DNA of 64,000 bases from Halomonas icarae (GTDB lineage: Bacteria > Pseudomonadota > Gammaproteobacteria > Pseudomonadales > Halomonadaceae), in contig NZ_WUTS01000001.1 of NCBI RefSeq assembly GCF_009901955.1, positions 1,117,034-1,181,033 of the forward strand, written 5' to 3'. Shown piece after piece: positions 26,030 through 35,067 of this stretch. Each line of letters starts with the position of its first letter. Positions within the stretch are counted from its first letter, which is position 1. The notes beneath the pieces are model-generated. The model did not search any database, was not told the origin of the DNA, and saw only the letters and a list, made by a program, of their open reading frames with translations. The position numbers and the translations under genes were made by a program.

Positions 26030-27877
26030 CTACCCGCTTTCCCGGAGAGGCGACAGTTCGGCCACCTGGCGCGGATTGCGCGGATAGAAGCGCTCCGGCT
26101 GGGCTTCCACATGCGGGAAGAATCGCGTGTCCTTGTAGGGCATCTTCATGAAGCCGGAGATCCCGAGGCCTTCGATCAATCCCACCGCGGCCAGAATATC
26201 CTCCAGACGCTGCTTAAATTCCGCCTCACGGGAGGGATCCAGCAACCGGTAATAGCTGTGGATCTTGAGATGGTGAGGCAGCGCTTCGAAGATGATCATG
26301 CCGGTATGGTGGATATCGTTGAGCGCCTCCAGGGAGACGATGATGGTCTCGGGCAGGACCAGAAACTCCTCCGGGTCGGGGCCATCCTCGAAGTAGCTAT
26401 GCAGTCGGCTGCGATCCTCCAGCTCCGGTACCGCGCTGACCTCGTAGCGCAGCTGCATGTTTGGATCGAGCACGAAGGGCTGGTCCGCCGCCTCCCGCTC
26501 CAGGTGCAGGGTATCTCGAGCATTGAACAGGCAGCTCTTGAAGATGCCCTGGCGATAGATGGCCCGGGCCAGGTTGACCATATTGTTCACCGCGGCGATA
26601 AAGGCGGGCTTGAGCGCCGGATCATGCAGGTTCAGGGTGGTGTCGATATAGACCCCCTCGCGCTCCCAGCGCACCGCCAACCCGCCTACCACCGGATAGC
26701 GGCCGAGGCGACTCACCGCGGCGAGAAACGCCTTCTCGGTCTCCCCCATGCCCTGCATGAAGTTCTTGTAGTAGCGGTCAAGCTGCACATCATTGACGTC
26801 GTTGAGGGTCTCGGCGACCCCCTCCTCGCGCAGGAAGGCCTTGCGCGAGCTGTAGACCACGGTGTCGATCTCGCGACCGGAGGGACGGGTCCACACCGGC
26901 ACCAGCGGCAGCTCCGCCGGCTCGGGCAGATCGATCATCACCGCGCGCGCCATGCGAGGCATCTCGCGGATAAAGTGATCGCCGGCCTGCATGCGCAGGC
27001 GAGGGTCGGGGTCGAGCATGCCATCGAGCATGCGCGCGAACTCGACCGGCAGCCCCAGGGAGGTGGCCGGGATGGCGTGATGACCGAAGCGGCAGGACTG
27101 GGCCGAGGCCAGGGCATAGAGGGTGCCCGCGGCCCCCTGCTCATCGAAGCGAGGCGAGGAGAGCGCACCATTGAGCTGCTCGTCGCCGATAAAGTAGACA
27201 TCACCCAGCCGGGCATTGGTCTGCTGAAGGTTGTCCGACATCAGTTCCATGACACTGGCGGCCACGAACTGTTGATTGGCATCGAGCTGGGCGAACACCG
27301 AGGAGCCCCAGTCGATCAGTGCGATGGTCTCGTCCCGGGCATCGAACACCAGGTTGGAGGGTTTGATATCGCCATGCACGATCGGCTTGCCCGCCGGCCC
27401 CTTCTCCTGGCGCAGGTTGCGCAGGATATCGGCGAGCTGGTCGGCGATGCGCACGACCAGCCTGGGTGAGAGGCGCCCCTCGCGCAGGGAGACCTCCTCG
27501 AGGTTCCATCCCGGCGCCCGCTGCATCACCAGGATCGACTGGTTGCGCACCCGCTGGTAGGCGATCAGCCCCGGCACCCGCGGATGGGCCACCTGCTCGA
27601 GCATGAAGGCCTCCTCCTCGAGGCGGTCCTGCAGATGCTGCGGCAGAGTGATCCGGGTGAACTTGAAGACGTACTGATCCCCCAGGGCGGTGACGCCGGC
27701 GAAGACGAAGCCATAGGCCCCCTTGCCGATCAGTTCGATATCTCGATAGCCCAGCCGCTCGAGCTTCTCCTGGCAGAGCGCCACCCACGCCTTGAGCTTG
27801 CGGGCATCATCCTGACTGAGCAGATAGATCGACTGCTCCTCGGGAATATAGAACTGCTGCAGCGGCGCCTGGGTCAT
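26030..27877 (-). CDS. Hanks-type Ser/Thr kinase homologue with a large unassigned C-terminal region
   Basis: A 615-residue cytoplasmic protein. Residues 45-330 form a protein-kinase-like domain: glycine loop G51-K-G-A-Y-G56, candidate ATP lysine K72, catalytic loop HGDIKPSN with D170, K172 and N175, and metal-binding DWG at 189-191 in place of DFG. The HRD arginine is replaced by glycine (H168-G-D170), which is common in bacterial and RIO-like kinases and suggests no activation-loop control. The roughly 290 C-terminal residues match no domain I know. It follows the branched-chain dehydrogenase operon on the same strand after a repeat-filled 190-bp gap. Its target is unknown. Confidence 0.8.
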   Translation of the reverse strand: MTQAPLQQFYIPEEQSIYLLSQDDARKLKAWVALCQEKLERLGYRDIELIGKGAYGFVFAGVTALGDQYVFKFTRITLPQHLQDRLEEEAFMLEQVAHPRVPGLIAYQRVRNQSILVMQRAPGWNLEEVSLREGRLSPRLVVRIADQLADILRNLRQEKGPAGKPIVHGDIKPSNLVFDARDETIALIDWGSSVFAQLDANQQFVAASVMELMSDNLQQTNARLGDVYFIGDEQLNGALSSPRFDEQGAAGTLYALASAQSCRFGHHAIPATSLGLPVEFARMLDGMLDPDPRLRMQAGDHFIREMPRMARAVMIDLPEPAELPLVPVWTRPSGREIDTVVYSSRKAFLREEGVAETLNDVNDVQLDRYYKNFMQGMGETEKAFLAAVSRLGRYPVVGGLAVRWEREGVYIDTTLNLHDPALKPAFIAAVNNMVNLARAIYRQGIFKSCLFNARDTLHLEREAADQPFVLDPNMQLRYEVSAVPELEDRSRLHSYFEDGPDPEEFLVLPETIIVSLEALNDIHHTGMIIFEALPHHLKIHSYYRLLDPSREAEFKQRLEDILAAVGLIEGLGISGFMKMPYKDTRFFPHVEAQPERFYPRNPRQVAELSPLRESG

Positions 27878-27903
27878 GGGGGGTACCTATGAATTACGGC
27901 TAT

Positions 27904-27930
27904 GGAGCCAGCCCCTTGGGGGCTGGCTCC
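27904..27930. terminator. Strong hairpin between the E2 gene and the kinase-like gene
   Basis: Perfect 12-bp arms GGAGCCAGCCCC (27904-27915) and GGGGCTGGCTCC (27919-27930) around a 3-base loop. It lies 26 bp upstream of the kinase start on the minus strand. No U-run follows, so it may act as a Rho-type stop, a leader structure or a REP-like element. Confidence 0.6.
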
Positions 27931-27941
27931 TGAGGAAGCGA

Positions 27942-28054
27942 GGGGCGCTGGGGGCAAGCCGAAGAGGAGGTCCTACGCCAGGGATGGCGTCGGTAGCGCC
28001 CAGGGAAGGGTTCACAGCGCCTCCTCGAAGGTTTGCCGCCAGATCAGCCCCGAC
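27942..28054 (+). repeat. Dispersed intergenic repeat, copy 1
   Basis: About 113 bp that recurs in inverted orientation at 53228-53343 with roughly 85 percent identity by eye. The core runs from GAGGAGG (27964-27970) to CCTCCTC (28020-28026), perfect complementary ends enclosing smaller stems (CGCC...GGCG and GCGC...GCGC). The fold suggests a non-autonomous mobile or REP-like element. Confidence 0.8.
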
Positions 28055-28067
28055 TTCAGGTCATGCA

Positions 28068-29792
28068 TCAACTCAAGTGGAGCAGCATGCTCTCGGGATC
28101 TTCCAGATAGCCCTTCCAGGCATTACAGAAGCGCGCGATGGTGCCGCCATCGATGACCCGATGATCTCCCGCCCAGGTCACCGTCATGATCGCCCGCTTG
28201 ACCACGCGACCCTCGGCATCGAAGCGTGGCAGCCACTGGGTCTTGCCGATGGCGACGATGGCCAGCTCCGGGGCGTTGATAATGGGCGCGGCATAGGTCC
28301 CGCCCAGGGCGCCGATATTGGAGATGCTGATGGTGCCGTCACGCAGATCCTCCTGGGCCACCTTGCCCGACCTGGCCGCCTCGGTCAGGCGCTGCACCTC
28401 GGCCGCCACCTCGAGCAGGCTGCGCCGCTCCACGCCCTTGACGTTGGGCACCAGCAGCCCCGTTCGGCTATCCACCGCCATGCCGACGTTGACCGACGGC
28501 AGGTAGTGGATCTCGCTGACGTCGTCATTGAGCCGGGCATTGAGAATCGGTGCCTCGCGCACCGCCAACGCCATCGCCTTCATGAAGAAGGGCATCAGTG
28601 TCAGGCGCGCGCCCTCGGCCTGGGCCAGTGGCTTGAGGCGTTCACGCAGGGCCAGCAGCGCGGTGACGTCGATCTCCTCGCCATACTGAAAGTGCGGAAT
28701 GGTGCTGGCCGACTCCACCATGCGCCGGGCCATTACCGCACGCACGCCACGCAACGGCTCAACCCGCACCTCTCCCTGGGAGGACGCCGAAGGAGCCGAC
28801 GAGGCGGACGAGGTCGCCTGTGAGGCCGCCGACGCCTTCTCGCGGGAGGCGCTTGCCGCGCCCTGCCCAGAACTGCCCTGCTCAAGCCCGCCCTGCTCGA
28901 GATAGTTGAGCACATCCTCCTTGAGCACGCGCCCCTGCTTGCCGCTACCGGGCACCGCTTCCAGGGAGAGGCCATGCTCGCGCAGCAGGCGACGCACCGC
29001 CGGCGCCGCGGGAATGCGTCCATAGGGGCCCTGGCCCTGCACGCCCTCGGTGCCGCCGGACGACGTTTCGCGCATCGGGGCGCGCTCGGCGGAGGCCGCC
29101 GGGGTTGACGGCTGCCCGGCCGGAGAGCCGCTCTCCTCATCCTCGTCGACGCCCGCCTCCGGCGTGTAGGCGTAGAGCGGTGCATGGACCTTGGCGATCT
29201 CGCCCTGGGCCACATGCAGCTTGCTCATCACCCCCGCCTCTGACGCGGTGATCTCCACCAGCGCCTTGTCGGTCATCACATCGACCACCGGCTGGTCCTC
29301 GGCGATGGTCTCACCCTCCTGGATGCGCCACTCCACCACCTCGCACTCGACGATACCCTCACCGATATCGGGCAGGATAAAGTCCTTCGTCGCCCGTCCC
29401 CGGGACGCGGGCGCCGATTCGGGAGTGGATGATGCCGCGGTGGATGGTGCCGCAGCGGTAGCTGCCGCAGCGGATGGTGCTGCAGTGGACGCCGATGCCG
29501 CCGACGGCTCTTCTGCTGGCTCACCGCCGGCTGATGCCGCCTCCATCGAACCGGCATCCTCCGCCTCGTAGGCGAACAGCGGGGCATGCACCTTGGCAAT
29601 CTCCCCCTGGGGCACATAGAGGCGGGTAATGCGTCCGGCCTCGGGGGCGGTGATCTCGACCAGCGCCTTGTCGGTCATCACCTCGACGACCGGCTGGTCC
29701 TCCTCGATCACGTCGCCTTCGGCCACGCGCCACTCCACCACCTCGCACTCCACGATACCTTCACCGATATCGGGCAACATGAAATCGCTCAT
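28068..29792 (-). CDS. bkdB: Branched-chain 2-oxoacid dehydrogenase E2 (dihydrolipoyl acyltransferase), two lipoyl domains
   Basis: Core acyltransferase of the 2-oxoacid dehydrogenase complex. Domains in order over 574 residues: lipoyl 1 (about 1-75, lipoyl lysine K42 in MTDKALVEI), Ala/Ser/Pro linker, lipoyl 2 (136-208, K176 in the same motif), a second linker, peripheral-subunit-binding domain (about 255-290, PAAPAVRRLLREHG), another Ala/Ser linker, and the catalytic domain ending with D543-H-R-V-I-D-G549. The two lipoyl domains match at 58 of 73 positions, indicating a fairly recent duplication. It follows E1 beta on the same strand. The E1 neighbours favour branched-chain over pyruvate substrates. 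Confidence 0.9.
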   Translation of the reverse strand: MSDFMLPDIGEGIVECEVVEWRVAEGDVIEEDQPVVEVMTDKALVEITAPEAGRITRLYVPQGEIAKVHAPLFAYEAEDAGSMEAASAGGEPAEEPSAASASTAAPSAAAATAAAPSTAASSTPESAPASRGRATKDFILPDIGEGIVECEVVEWRIQEGETIAEDQPVVDVMTDKALVEITASEAGVMSKLHVAQGEIAKVHAPLYAYTPEAGVDEDEESGSPAGQPSTPAASAERAPMRETSSGGTEGVQGQGPYGRIPAAPAVRRLLREHGLSLEAVPGSGKQGRVLKEDVLNYLEQGGLEQGSSGQGAASASREKASAASQATSSASSAPSASSQGEVRVEPLRGVRAVMARRMVESASTIPHFQYGEEIDVTALLALRERLKPLAQAEGARLTLMPFFMKAMALAVREAPILNARLNDDVSEIHYLPSVNVGMAVDSRTGLLVPNVKGVERRSLLEVAAEVQRLTEAARSGKVAQEDLRDGTISISNIGALGGTYAAPIINAPELAIVAIGKTQWLPRFDAEGRVVKRAIMTVTWAGDHRVIDGGTIARFCNAWKGYLEDPESMLLHLS

Positions 29793-29830
29793 CTCGTCGT
29801 CTCCTCGACTGGTCGCTTCCGATATCGGTT

Positions 29831-30808
29831 TCAGAAGGCCACGCTGGCCTTGATCGCCTCGAACACCTTCAGGTGATCCGCCAGGTACTCCTTCTCCAGG
29901 GTCAGCGGGAAGGGAGTATCCATGCCGGTCACCCGGGCGATGGGCGCCTCCAGGTAGAGGAAACAGCGCTCCTGAACGGTCGCGGCGACTTCGCCGGCGA
30001 AGCCACCGGTCAGCGGGGCCTCATGGGTGATCACCAGGCGGCCGGTCTTGAGCACCGACTCCACCACGCTGTCCTGGTCCCAGGGCAGGATGGAGCGCAG
30101 GTCGATCACCTCGCAGGAGATCCCCTCCTTCTCGGCAAGCTCCACGGCACGCTCGATCACCTCCATCTGCGCCCCCCAGCCGAGCACGGTGACGTCGCTC
30201 CCCTCCCGGGTCACCTCCGCCTCGCCGATCGGCAGCTGGTAGTCCTCCTCGGGCACCTCGCCGGTGGAGGCGCGATAGAGCCGCTTGGGCTCGAAGAAGA
30301 TGACCGGGTCGGGATCGCGGATCGCCGCCAGCAACAGGCCCTTGGCCTGGTAAGGGTTGCGCGGCACCACAACCTTGAGCCCCGGCGTATGCGCGAAGTA
30401 GGCCTCCGGGGACTGGGAGTGATAGAGCCCGCCGGAGATGCCGCCGCCGTAGGGCGTGCGTATGGTCAGGCCGCCCACATTGAAGAGATCACCGGAGCGG
30501 TAGCGGAACTTGGCCGTCTCGTTGACGATCTGGTCGAAGGCCGGAAAGATGTAATCGGCGAACTGGATCTCCGCCACCGGCACCGAGCCCTGGGCCGCCA
30601 GGCCATTGGCGAAGCCGATGATGCCCTGCTCCACCAGCGGGGTATTGAAGCAGCGCGAACGGCCATACTTCTCCTGCAGATGGCTGGTGGCGCGGAAGAC
30701 GCCACCGAAGATGCCGACGTCTTCACCGAAGCAGAGGACCTTGTCATCCTCCGCCATGGCGATATCGAGGGCGTTGTTGATCGCCTGCAGCATGTTCATG
30801 GTCGGCAT
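29831..30808 (-). CDS. bkdA2: Branched-chain 2-oxoacid dehydrogenase E1 beta
   Basis: Transketolase-like beta subunit of the thiamine-diphosphate decarboxylase component, 325 residues. Motifs: [16 protein letters not shown] at the N-terminus, [18 protein letters not shown] and the C-terminal [18 protein letters not shown] 30808 starts one base after the E1 alpha stop, with GGGGGAG just upstream inside the alpha gene, so coupling is tight. A longer frame into the alpha gene is not needed. Confidence 0.92.
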   Translation of the reverse strand: MPTMNMLQAINNALDIAMAEDDKVLCFGEDVGIFGGVFRATSHLQEKYGRSRCFNTPLVEQGIIGFANGLAAQGSVPVAEIQFADYIFPAFDQIVNETAKFRYRSGDLFNVGGLTIRTPYGGGISGGLYHSQSPEAYFAHTPGLKVVVPRNPYQAKGLLLAAIRDPDPVIFFEPKRLYRASTGEVPEEDYQLPIGEAEVTREGSDVTVLGWGAQMEVIERAVELAEKEGISCEVIDLRSILPWDQDSVVESVLKTGRLVITHEAPLTGGFAGEVAATVQERCFLYLEAPIARVTGMDTPFPLTLEKEYLADHLKVFEAIKASVAF

Positions 30809-30809
30809 C

Positions 30810-32033
30810 TCACTCCCCCTCCTGGGCTTGTGCGTCGCTGGCGTCATCACGCGCCTTCACATCCGGATCCAGGGAGCGCGCCCCCTTCGGATAGGACTCG
30901 GGATACTGGCGGATATGGCGCTTGAGCTGGTCGAGCTGTCGCTGCAGCGCCGGCGTGACGTCGGCATAGACATCACTGACCAGGCTGTCCAGCGGAGGCG
31001 GCGGGCGCTTCTCGGCACGCTTCATGGTCTCGAGCACCTCCCGACGCAGCGACTCCTGGAGCGCCTTCTCCTCGTCGTCGTTCCACCAGCCCTGACCGAC
31101 CAGCCAGTGCTGCATGCGCAGGATCGGGTCCTTCTCGCGCCAGGCTTCCTCCTCCTTCTTGGAGCGATAACCGGAGGGATCATCCGACGAGGAGTGGGCC
31201 GCCAGGCGGTAGCTCATCGCCTCGATCAGCACCGGCTTGTTCTGCTCCACGGCGATGCGCCGCGCCTCGCGAGTCGCGGCCAGCACCGCCAGGATGTCGT
31301 TGCCGTCGACGCGAATCACATGCATGCGGTAGCCGTAGGCTCGGGGCGCCACGCCATCGGCGGCGAACTGCTCGATCGAGGGCGTCGAGATCGCATAGCC
31401 ATTGTTGCGACAGAAGAAGATGACCGGTGCTTCATGCACCGCGGCCATATTGAGTGCGGCGTGGAAGTCCCCTTCCGAGGCGGCGCCCTCCCCGAAGAAG
31501 CAGAGGGTGCAGAGCTCATCGCCGGCCAGCTTCTGGCCATAGGCGTAGCCAGCCGCCTGAGGAATCTGGGTGGCCAACGGCGAGGAGATGGTCATGTAGT
31601 GCAGCTTGCGTGAGCCGTAGTGGATCGGCATCTGCCGACCCTTGCCATAATCGAGCTCGTTGCCGAACAGCTGGTTCATGAACTCGTCATAGCTGAAGCC
31701 GCGATAGACCAGTGCCCCCTGCTCGCGGTACTGGGCCATGATCATGTCGGCATCATCGAGGGCCGCCGTGGCGCCGATCACCGCCGCTTCCTCGCCGGTG
31801 CACTGCATGTAGAACGAGAGGCGTCCCTGGCGTTGAGCCGCCATCATGCGCTCATCGAGCACCCGGGTGGCGACCATGCTGTGGTAGATCTTGAGCGCCT
31901 GCTCGCGGGAGAGCTCGGGAGCCTCGCCACCGTCATACAGTGTGCCGTCCTGCTTGAGCAGGCGGAAGGTAGGAATCGTAAGCTCGTCGCCGGTCAGAAA
32001 CGTCGGCGAATGGATCTCTTGTGTCGTTGTCAT
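30810..32033 (-). CDS. bkdA1: Branched-chain 2-oxoacid dehydrogenase E1 alpha
   Basis: Thiamine-diphosphate-binding alpha subunit, 407 residues. The cofactor motif begins [15 protein letters not shown] and ends FFCRNN. The loop [11 protein letters not shown] corresponds to the HSTSDDSSAYR loop that is phosphorylated in mammalian branched-chain dehydrogenase, and [15 protein letters not shown] is also characteristic of the branched-chain type rather than pyruvate E1. Together with E1 beta and E2 it oxidises 2-oxoacids of Val, Leu and Ile. No E3 gene is present, so a lipoamide dehydrogenase from elsewhere must serve. Confidence 0.92.
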   Translation of the reverse strand: MTTTQEIHSPTFLTGDELTIPTFRLLKQDGTLYDGGEAPELSREQALKIYHSMVATRVLDERMMAAQRQGRLSFYMQCTGEEAAVIGATAALDDADMIMAQYREQGALVYRGFSYDEFMNQLFGNELDYGKGRQMPIHYGSRKLHYMTISSPLATQIPQAAGYAYGQKLAGDELCTLCFFGEGAASEGDFHAALNMAAVHEAPVIFFCRNNGYAISTPSIEQFAADGVAPRAYGYRMHVIRVDGNDILAVLAATREARRIAVEQNKPVLIEAMSYRLAAHSSSDDPSGYRSKKEEEAWREKDPILRMQHWLVGQGWWNDDEEKALQESLRREVLETMKRAEKRPPPPLDSLVSDVYADVTPALQRQLDQLKRHIRQYPESYPKGARSLDPDVKARDDASDAQAQEGE

Positions 32034-32200
32034 CTTGGCATCCTCTACCCCTTGTGGGGGTAGTGTTGTCGCTTGTCTCGACCCTCGCCAGGAGGATCAC
32101 TCCCGTGGGATCAACGCAACCCAAGGTTGACGTTAACGTAACCTGACAAGAACCGACAGCCGTATAGGATTCACCTTTGGTCGCATAGTGCCAGACGATT
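32034..32200 (-). promoter_or_regulatory. bkd leader and promoter region with LiuR-like palindrome
   Basis: Spacer of 167 bp upstream of the bkd operon. TTGACGTTAACGTAA at 32127-32141 has a perfect 10-bp palindromic core ACGTTAACGT and resembles the palindromes assigned to the MerR-family regulator LiuR of branched-chain amino-acid catabolism; the assignment is from memory of the motif and tentative. Closer to the gene, CTACCCC (32045-32051) and GGGGTAG (32057-32063) form a small stem just before the ribosome binding site. Confidence 0.45.
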
Positions 32201-32932
32201 TCACTGATCAGTTCGCATCAAGTGGGCAAAAAAGCTATCCACTGCCAGCGCCAGCAGACCGATCAACAAGGCCCCCTGAAGGATATAGGCGGTATTGCCA
32301 TTGACGATGCCGGCGATGATCGGTGCGCCGAGATTGCTCGCCCCGACCGTCGCCCCCAGCGCCGCGGTGGCAATGTTCACGGTCACCGAGGTACGGATGC
32401 CGGCCAGGATGACCGGCGCCGCCAGCGGCAACTCCACCTGCCATAGCCGCTGGGCGGCGCCCATGCCCATGCCCCGGGCGGCCTCCTCAACTCCCGGGTC
32501 GAGCCCCTCCAGGCCCGCCAGGGTGTTGCGCACGATCGGCAGCAGTCCGTAGAGCAGCAGCGCCACGATGATCGGCCAGGTGCCGAAGCCAAGTACCGGC
32601 ACGGCCAGGGCCAGTACCGCCACCGGGGGAAAGGTCTGACCCATGGAGGCGACCTGGGCCACCAGGGGCAGAAAGTCGCGACCAGCGGGACGGGTCACCA
32701 GGATTGCCGCCCCGACGCCCACCACCACCGCCAGGCTGGAGGCGATCGTCACCACCTGCAGATGACGCAGCAGCAGGGTCAGCAGGTCGGCCTGGGGATA
32801 AAGCACCCGGCGCGCCTCGGGCTCGCTCCAGCGCAGCAGCGGCTCGAGCCACTCGCCTCCCGTGGCGAGCACCAGCAGCAGGACGAGCCAGGTCAGCGGC
32901 GCGACCCAGCGCTTGAGGCATCTCGCGATCAC
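32201..32932 (-). CDS. yehW: Osmoprotectant ABC importer permease (YehW-like)
   Basis: Inner-membrane permease, 243 residues, about six helices. The OpuCB/ProW-type EAA loop is seen in LDPGVEEAARGMGMGAAQRLWQ, and ASMGQTFPPVAVLALAVP and LGAPIIAGIVNG are typical of the compatible-solute permeases. The last gene of an operon whose order (binding protein, long permease, ATPase, short permease) is exactly yehZ-yehY-yehX-yehW. It overlaps the ATPase gene by 4 bp. Likely imports betaine-type solutes. Confidence 0.88.
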   Translation of the reverse strand: MIARCLKRWVAPLTWLVLLLVLATGGEWLEPLLRWSEPEARRVLYPQADLLTLLLRHLQVVTIASSLAVVVGVGAAILVTRPAGRDFLPLVAQVASMGQTFPPVAVLALAVPVLGFGTWPIIVALLLYGLLPIVRNTLAGLEGLDPGVEEAARGMGMGAAQRLWQVELPLAAPVILAGIRTSVTVNIATAALGATVGASNLGAPIIAGIVNGNTAYILQGALLIGLLALAVDSFFAHLMRTDQ

Positions 32933-33885
32933 CTGTCACGGCCCTCCGAAAGGCCGGCGCCGACGATGCCGCGAAGCGAGATCTCCCCCACCGGCATGTC
33001 CTCGTCATCCACCACCGCCAGACGCTCGACGCGTTCACGGAACATCATCGCCAGGGCCTGGTGGAGGGTCGCCTCCCGGGCGATCCTGGCCTGGGGCAGC
33101 AGCCGCGGCGACAGGGGGCGCATGCGCTCGACGACCGGCGTGATGGCCGCCTCCTTGAGGCCTCGATCATCGCCCCCCAACAGCGACGCCACGAACGCAT
33201 CGGCCGGCGCTCGCAACAGCTCGAGCGGCCTGCCCTGCTGAACGATGCGCCCCGCCTTCATGACCACCAGGCGGTCGGCCAGGGCCAGGGCCTCATCCAT
33301 ATCGTGGGTGACGAAGACGATGGTCTTCTGCAGGCGCGCCTGCAGGTCGCGCAGTTCGACCTGGAGCCCCTCCCGAGTGATCGGGTCCAGGGCGCCGAAG
33401 GGCTCATCCATCAGCAGGATATCGGGGTCCGCCGCCAGTGCCCTGGCCACCCCCACGCGCTGGGCCTGGCCACCGGAGAGCTGGGCCGGATACTTGTCGG
33501 CGAACTGCTCGACCGGCAGGCCCAGCAGCGCCATCAACTCCTCGACACGCTCGGTGACCCGGGCAGCAGGCCACTTCAGCAGCCGCGGCACCAGGCCGAT
33601 ATTGCGGGCCACGCTCCAGTGGGGAAACAGCCCCGTGCTCTGGATCGCATAGCCGATACGCCGGCGCAGTACTCGGCCATCGAATTCGCGGATGGGGCGG
33701 CCATCGATATGGATCTCGCCACCATCATGCTCGATCAGGCGGTTGATCATGCGCAGGGTGGTGGACTTGCCGCACCCCGAGGTGCCCACCAGAGCACACA
33801 GCTCGCCTCGGTTCACCGTCAGCGAGATGGCATCCACCGCCGTTTCGCTACCGAAGCGCTTGGTGACGCTCTTGAGTTCGATCAT
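32929..33885 (-). CDS. yehX: Osmoprotectant ABC importer ATPase (YehX-like)
   Basis: ATPase subunit, 318 residues: Walker A GTSGCGKST, Q-loop QSTGLFPHWSVARNIG, signature LSGGQAQRVGVARAL, Walker B ILLMDEPFGALD and H-loop VTHDMDEAL. The C-terminal 70 residues (from about 240) look like a single CBS-type module (MFRERVERLAVVDDEDMPVG), the ionic-strength sensor seen in OpuA-class ATPases. It overlaps both neighbouring permease genes by four bases, indicating a coupled operon. Confidence 0.9.
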   Translation of the reverse strand: MIELKSVTKRFGSETAVDAISLTVNRGELCALVGTSGCGKSTTLRMINRLIEHDGGEIHIDGRPIREFDGRVLRRRIGYAIQSTGLFPHWSVARNIGLVPRLLKWPAARVTERVEELMALLGLPVEQFADKYPAQLSGGQAQRVGVARALAADPDILLMDEPFGALDPITREGLQVELRDLQARLQKTIVFVTHDMDEALALADRLVVMKAGRIVQQGRPLELLRAPADAFVASLLGGDDRGLKEAAITPVVERMRPLSPRLLPQARIAREATLHQALAMMFRERVERLAVVDDEDMPVGEISLRGIVGAGLSEGRDR

Positions 33886-35063
33886 TCGATGGTTCCCGTG
33901 GTCTGGCCGGCGCGGTGATCCAGACGCCGCGTCAGTGCGCCCAGCAGCGCATCGACGGCCAGGGCCATGGCCAGGATCGGCAAGGCGCCGAGCAGCACCA
34001 GATCCATGGCCGCCTGGCCCAGCCCCTGGAAGATGAAGGTGCCCAGGCCGCCGGCGCCGATCAATGCCGCCACGGCGGTCAGGCCGATCGCCTGGACGGT
34101 GGTGATCCGCACCCCCTCGAGCACCACCGGAAGCGCCAGGGGCAGGCGTACCTGGCGAAAGACCTGGCCGCGGCTCATGCCCATGCCACGCGCCGCCTCG
34201 AGCACGCCGGGCTCCACCCCCGAGAGGGCAACGAAGGTGTTGCGCACCATGGGCAGCAGACTATAGCCCAGCAGCGCCAGAAAGGCCGGCGCCCAGCCGA
34301 TACCACTGACGCCCAGCGCGGAAAGCCAGTCGAAACGGGCCGACAGCCAGGCCAATGGCGCCAGCAGCAGGCCGAACAGTGCCAGACTGGGAATGGTCTG
34401 CAGGAAGTTGAGCAGCGCAAAGCCCAGGCGTTCGACCCGCGGGCTCTGACGCATGGCCAGGGCGATGGCCGCCCCCAGCAACAGGCTCATGCCCACGGCA
34501 CCGCCCACCAGCAACAGATGCTGGACCAGGGCCTCGCCGAAGGCCTCTTCCCGCCCCGCAAGCTCCTGCCGGAGCGCCAGCGACTCGAGCCCCTTGCCCG
34601 CCAGCCACCAGCCGGCCAGCACCGGCACGAGCGAAAGCGCCAGCCGCCAGCCGGCCAATGCCAGCCGGGTACGCAGTTCGATCAGCAGCAGCGAGAGCCA
34701 GAACAGCATCAGCCACCAGGCGGCACCGATCCCGACCCGAGCCTGGGGCAGCTCGGGGTCGAGGTGTTGCTGCGCCATCAGTGCCAGCCAAAACGGCAAG
34801 GCCGCCAACAGCAGCAGGGTCAAGGCCAGCGCCACCCGATAGCCTGAACGCGTGGGCCGCCAGGCCACCGCCAGCAGGCCCAGCAGCGGCAGACAGCTGA
34901 CCATCGCCAGCGACCAGCCCACAGCCTGGGCAAGCAGATAGGCATCGCCTGGCACGATACGGTTGGGCGCGATGCTACCCAGCGGCAGCCACAGCCAGGT
35001 GACCAGTGCCGTCACCGCCAGCGTCGGCACCACGCGATTGACCGGCGCTTCCCTGCCCGGCAC
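33882..35063 (-). CDS. yehY: Osmoprotectant ABC importer permease, long form (YehY-like)
   Basis: A 393-residue permease. Residues 1-180 hold five or so extra helices not found in ordinary permeases, as in E. coli YehY (385 residues). The core permease follows, with NFLQTIPSLALFGLL and the EAA loop VEPGVLEAARGMGMSRGQVFRQ, and ends with IGAGGLGTFIFQGLG. Its gene is 4 bp from the binding-protein stop. Length and topology distinguish it from YehW in the same operon. Confidence 0.88.
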   Translation of the reverse strand: MPGREAPVNRVVPTLAVTALVTWLWLPLGSIAPNRIVPGDAYLLAQAVGWSLAMVSCLPLLGLLAVAWRPTRSGYRVALALTLLLLAALPFWLALMAQQHLDPELPQARVGIGAAWWLMLFWLSLLLIELRTRLALAGWRLALSLVPVLAGWWLAGKGLESLALRQELAGREEAFGEALVQHLLLVGGAVGMSLLLGAAIALAMRQSPRVERLGFALLNFLQTIPSLALFGLLLAPLAWLSARFDWLSALGVSGIGWAPAFLALLGYSLLPMVRNTFVALSGVEPGVLEAARGMGMSRGQVFRQVRLPLALPVVLEGVRITTVQAIGLTAVAALIGAGGLGTFIFQGLGQAAMDLVLLGALPILAMALAVDALLGALTRRLDHRAGQTTGTIE

Positions 35064-35067
35064 CCGC

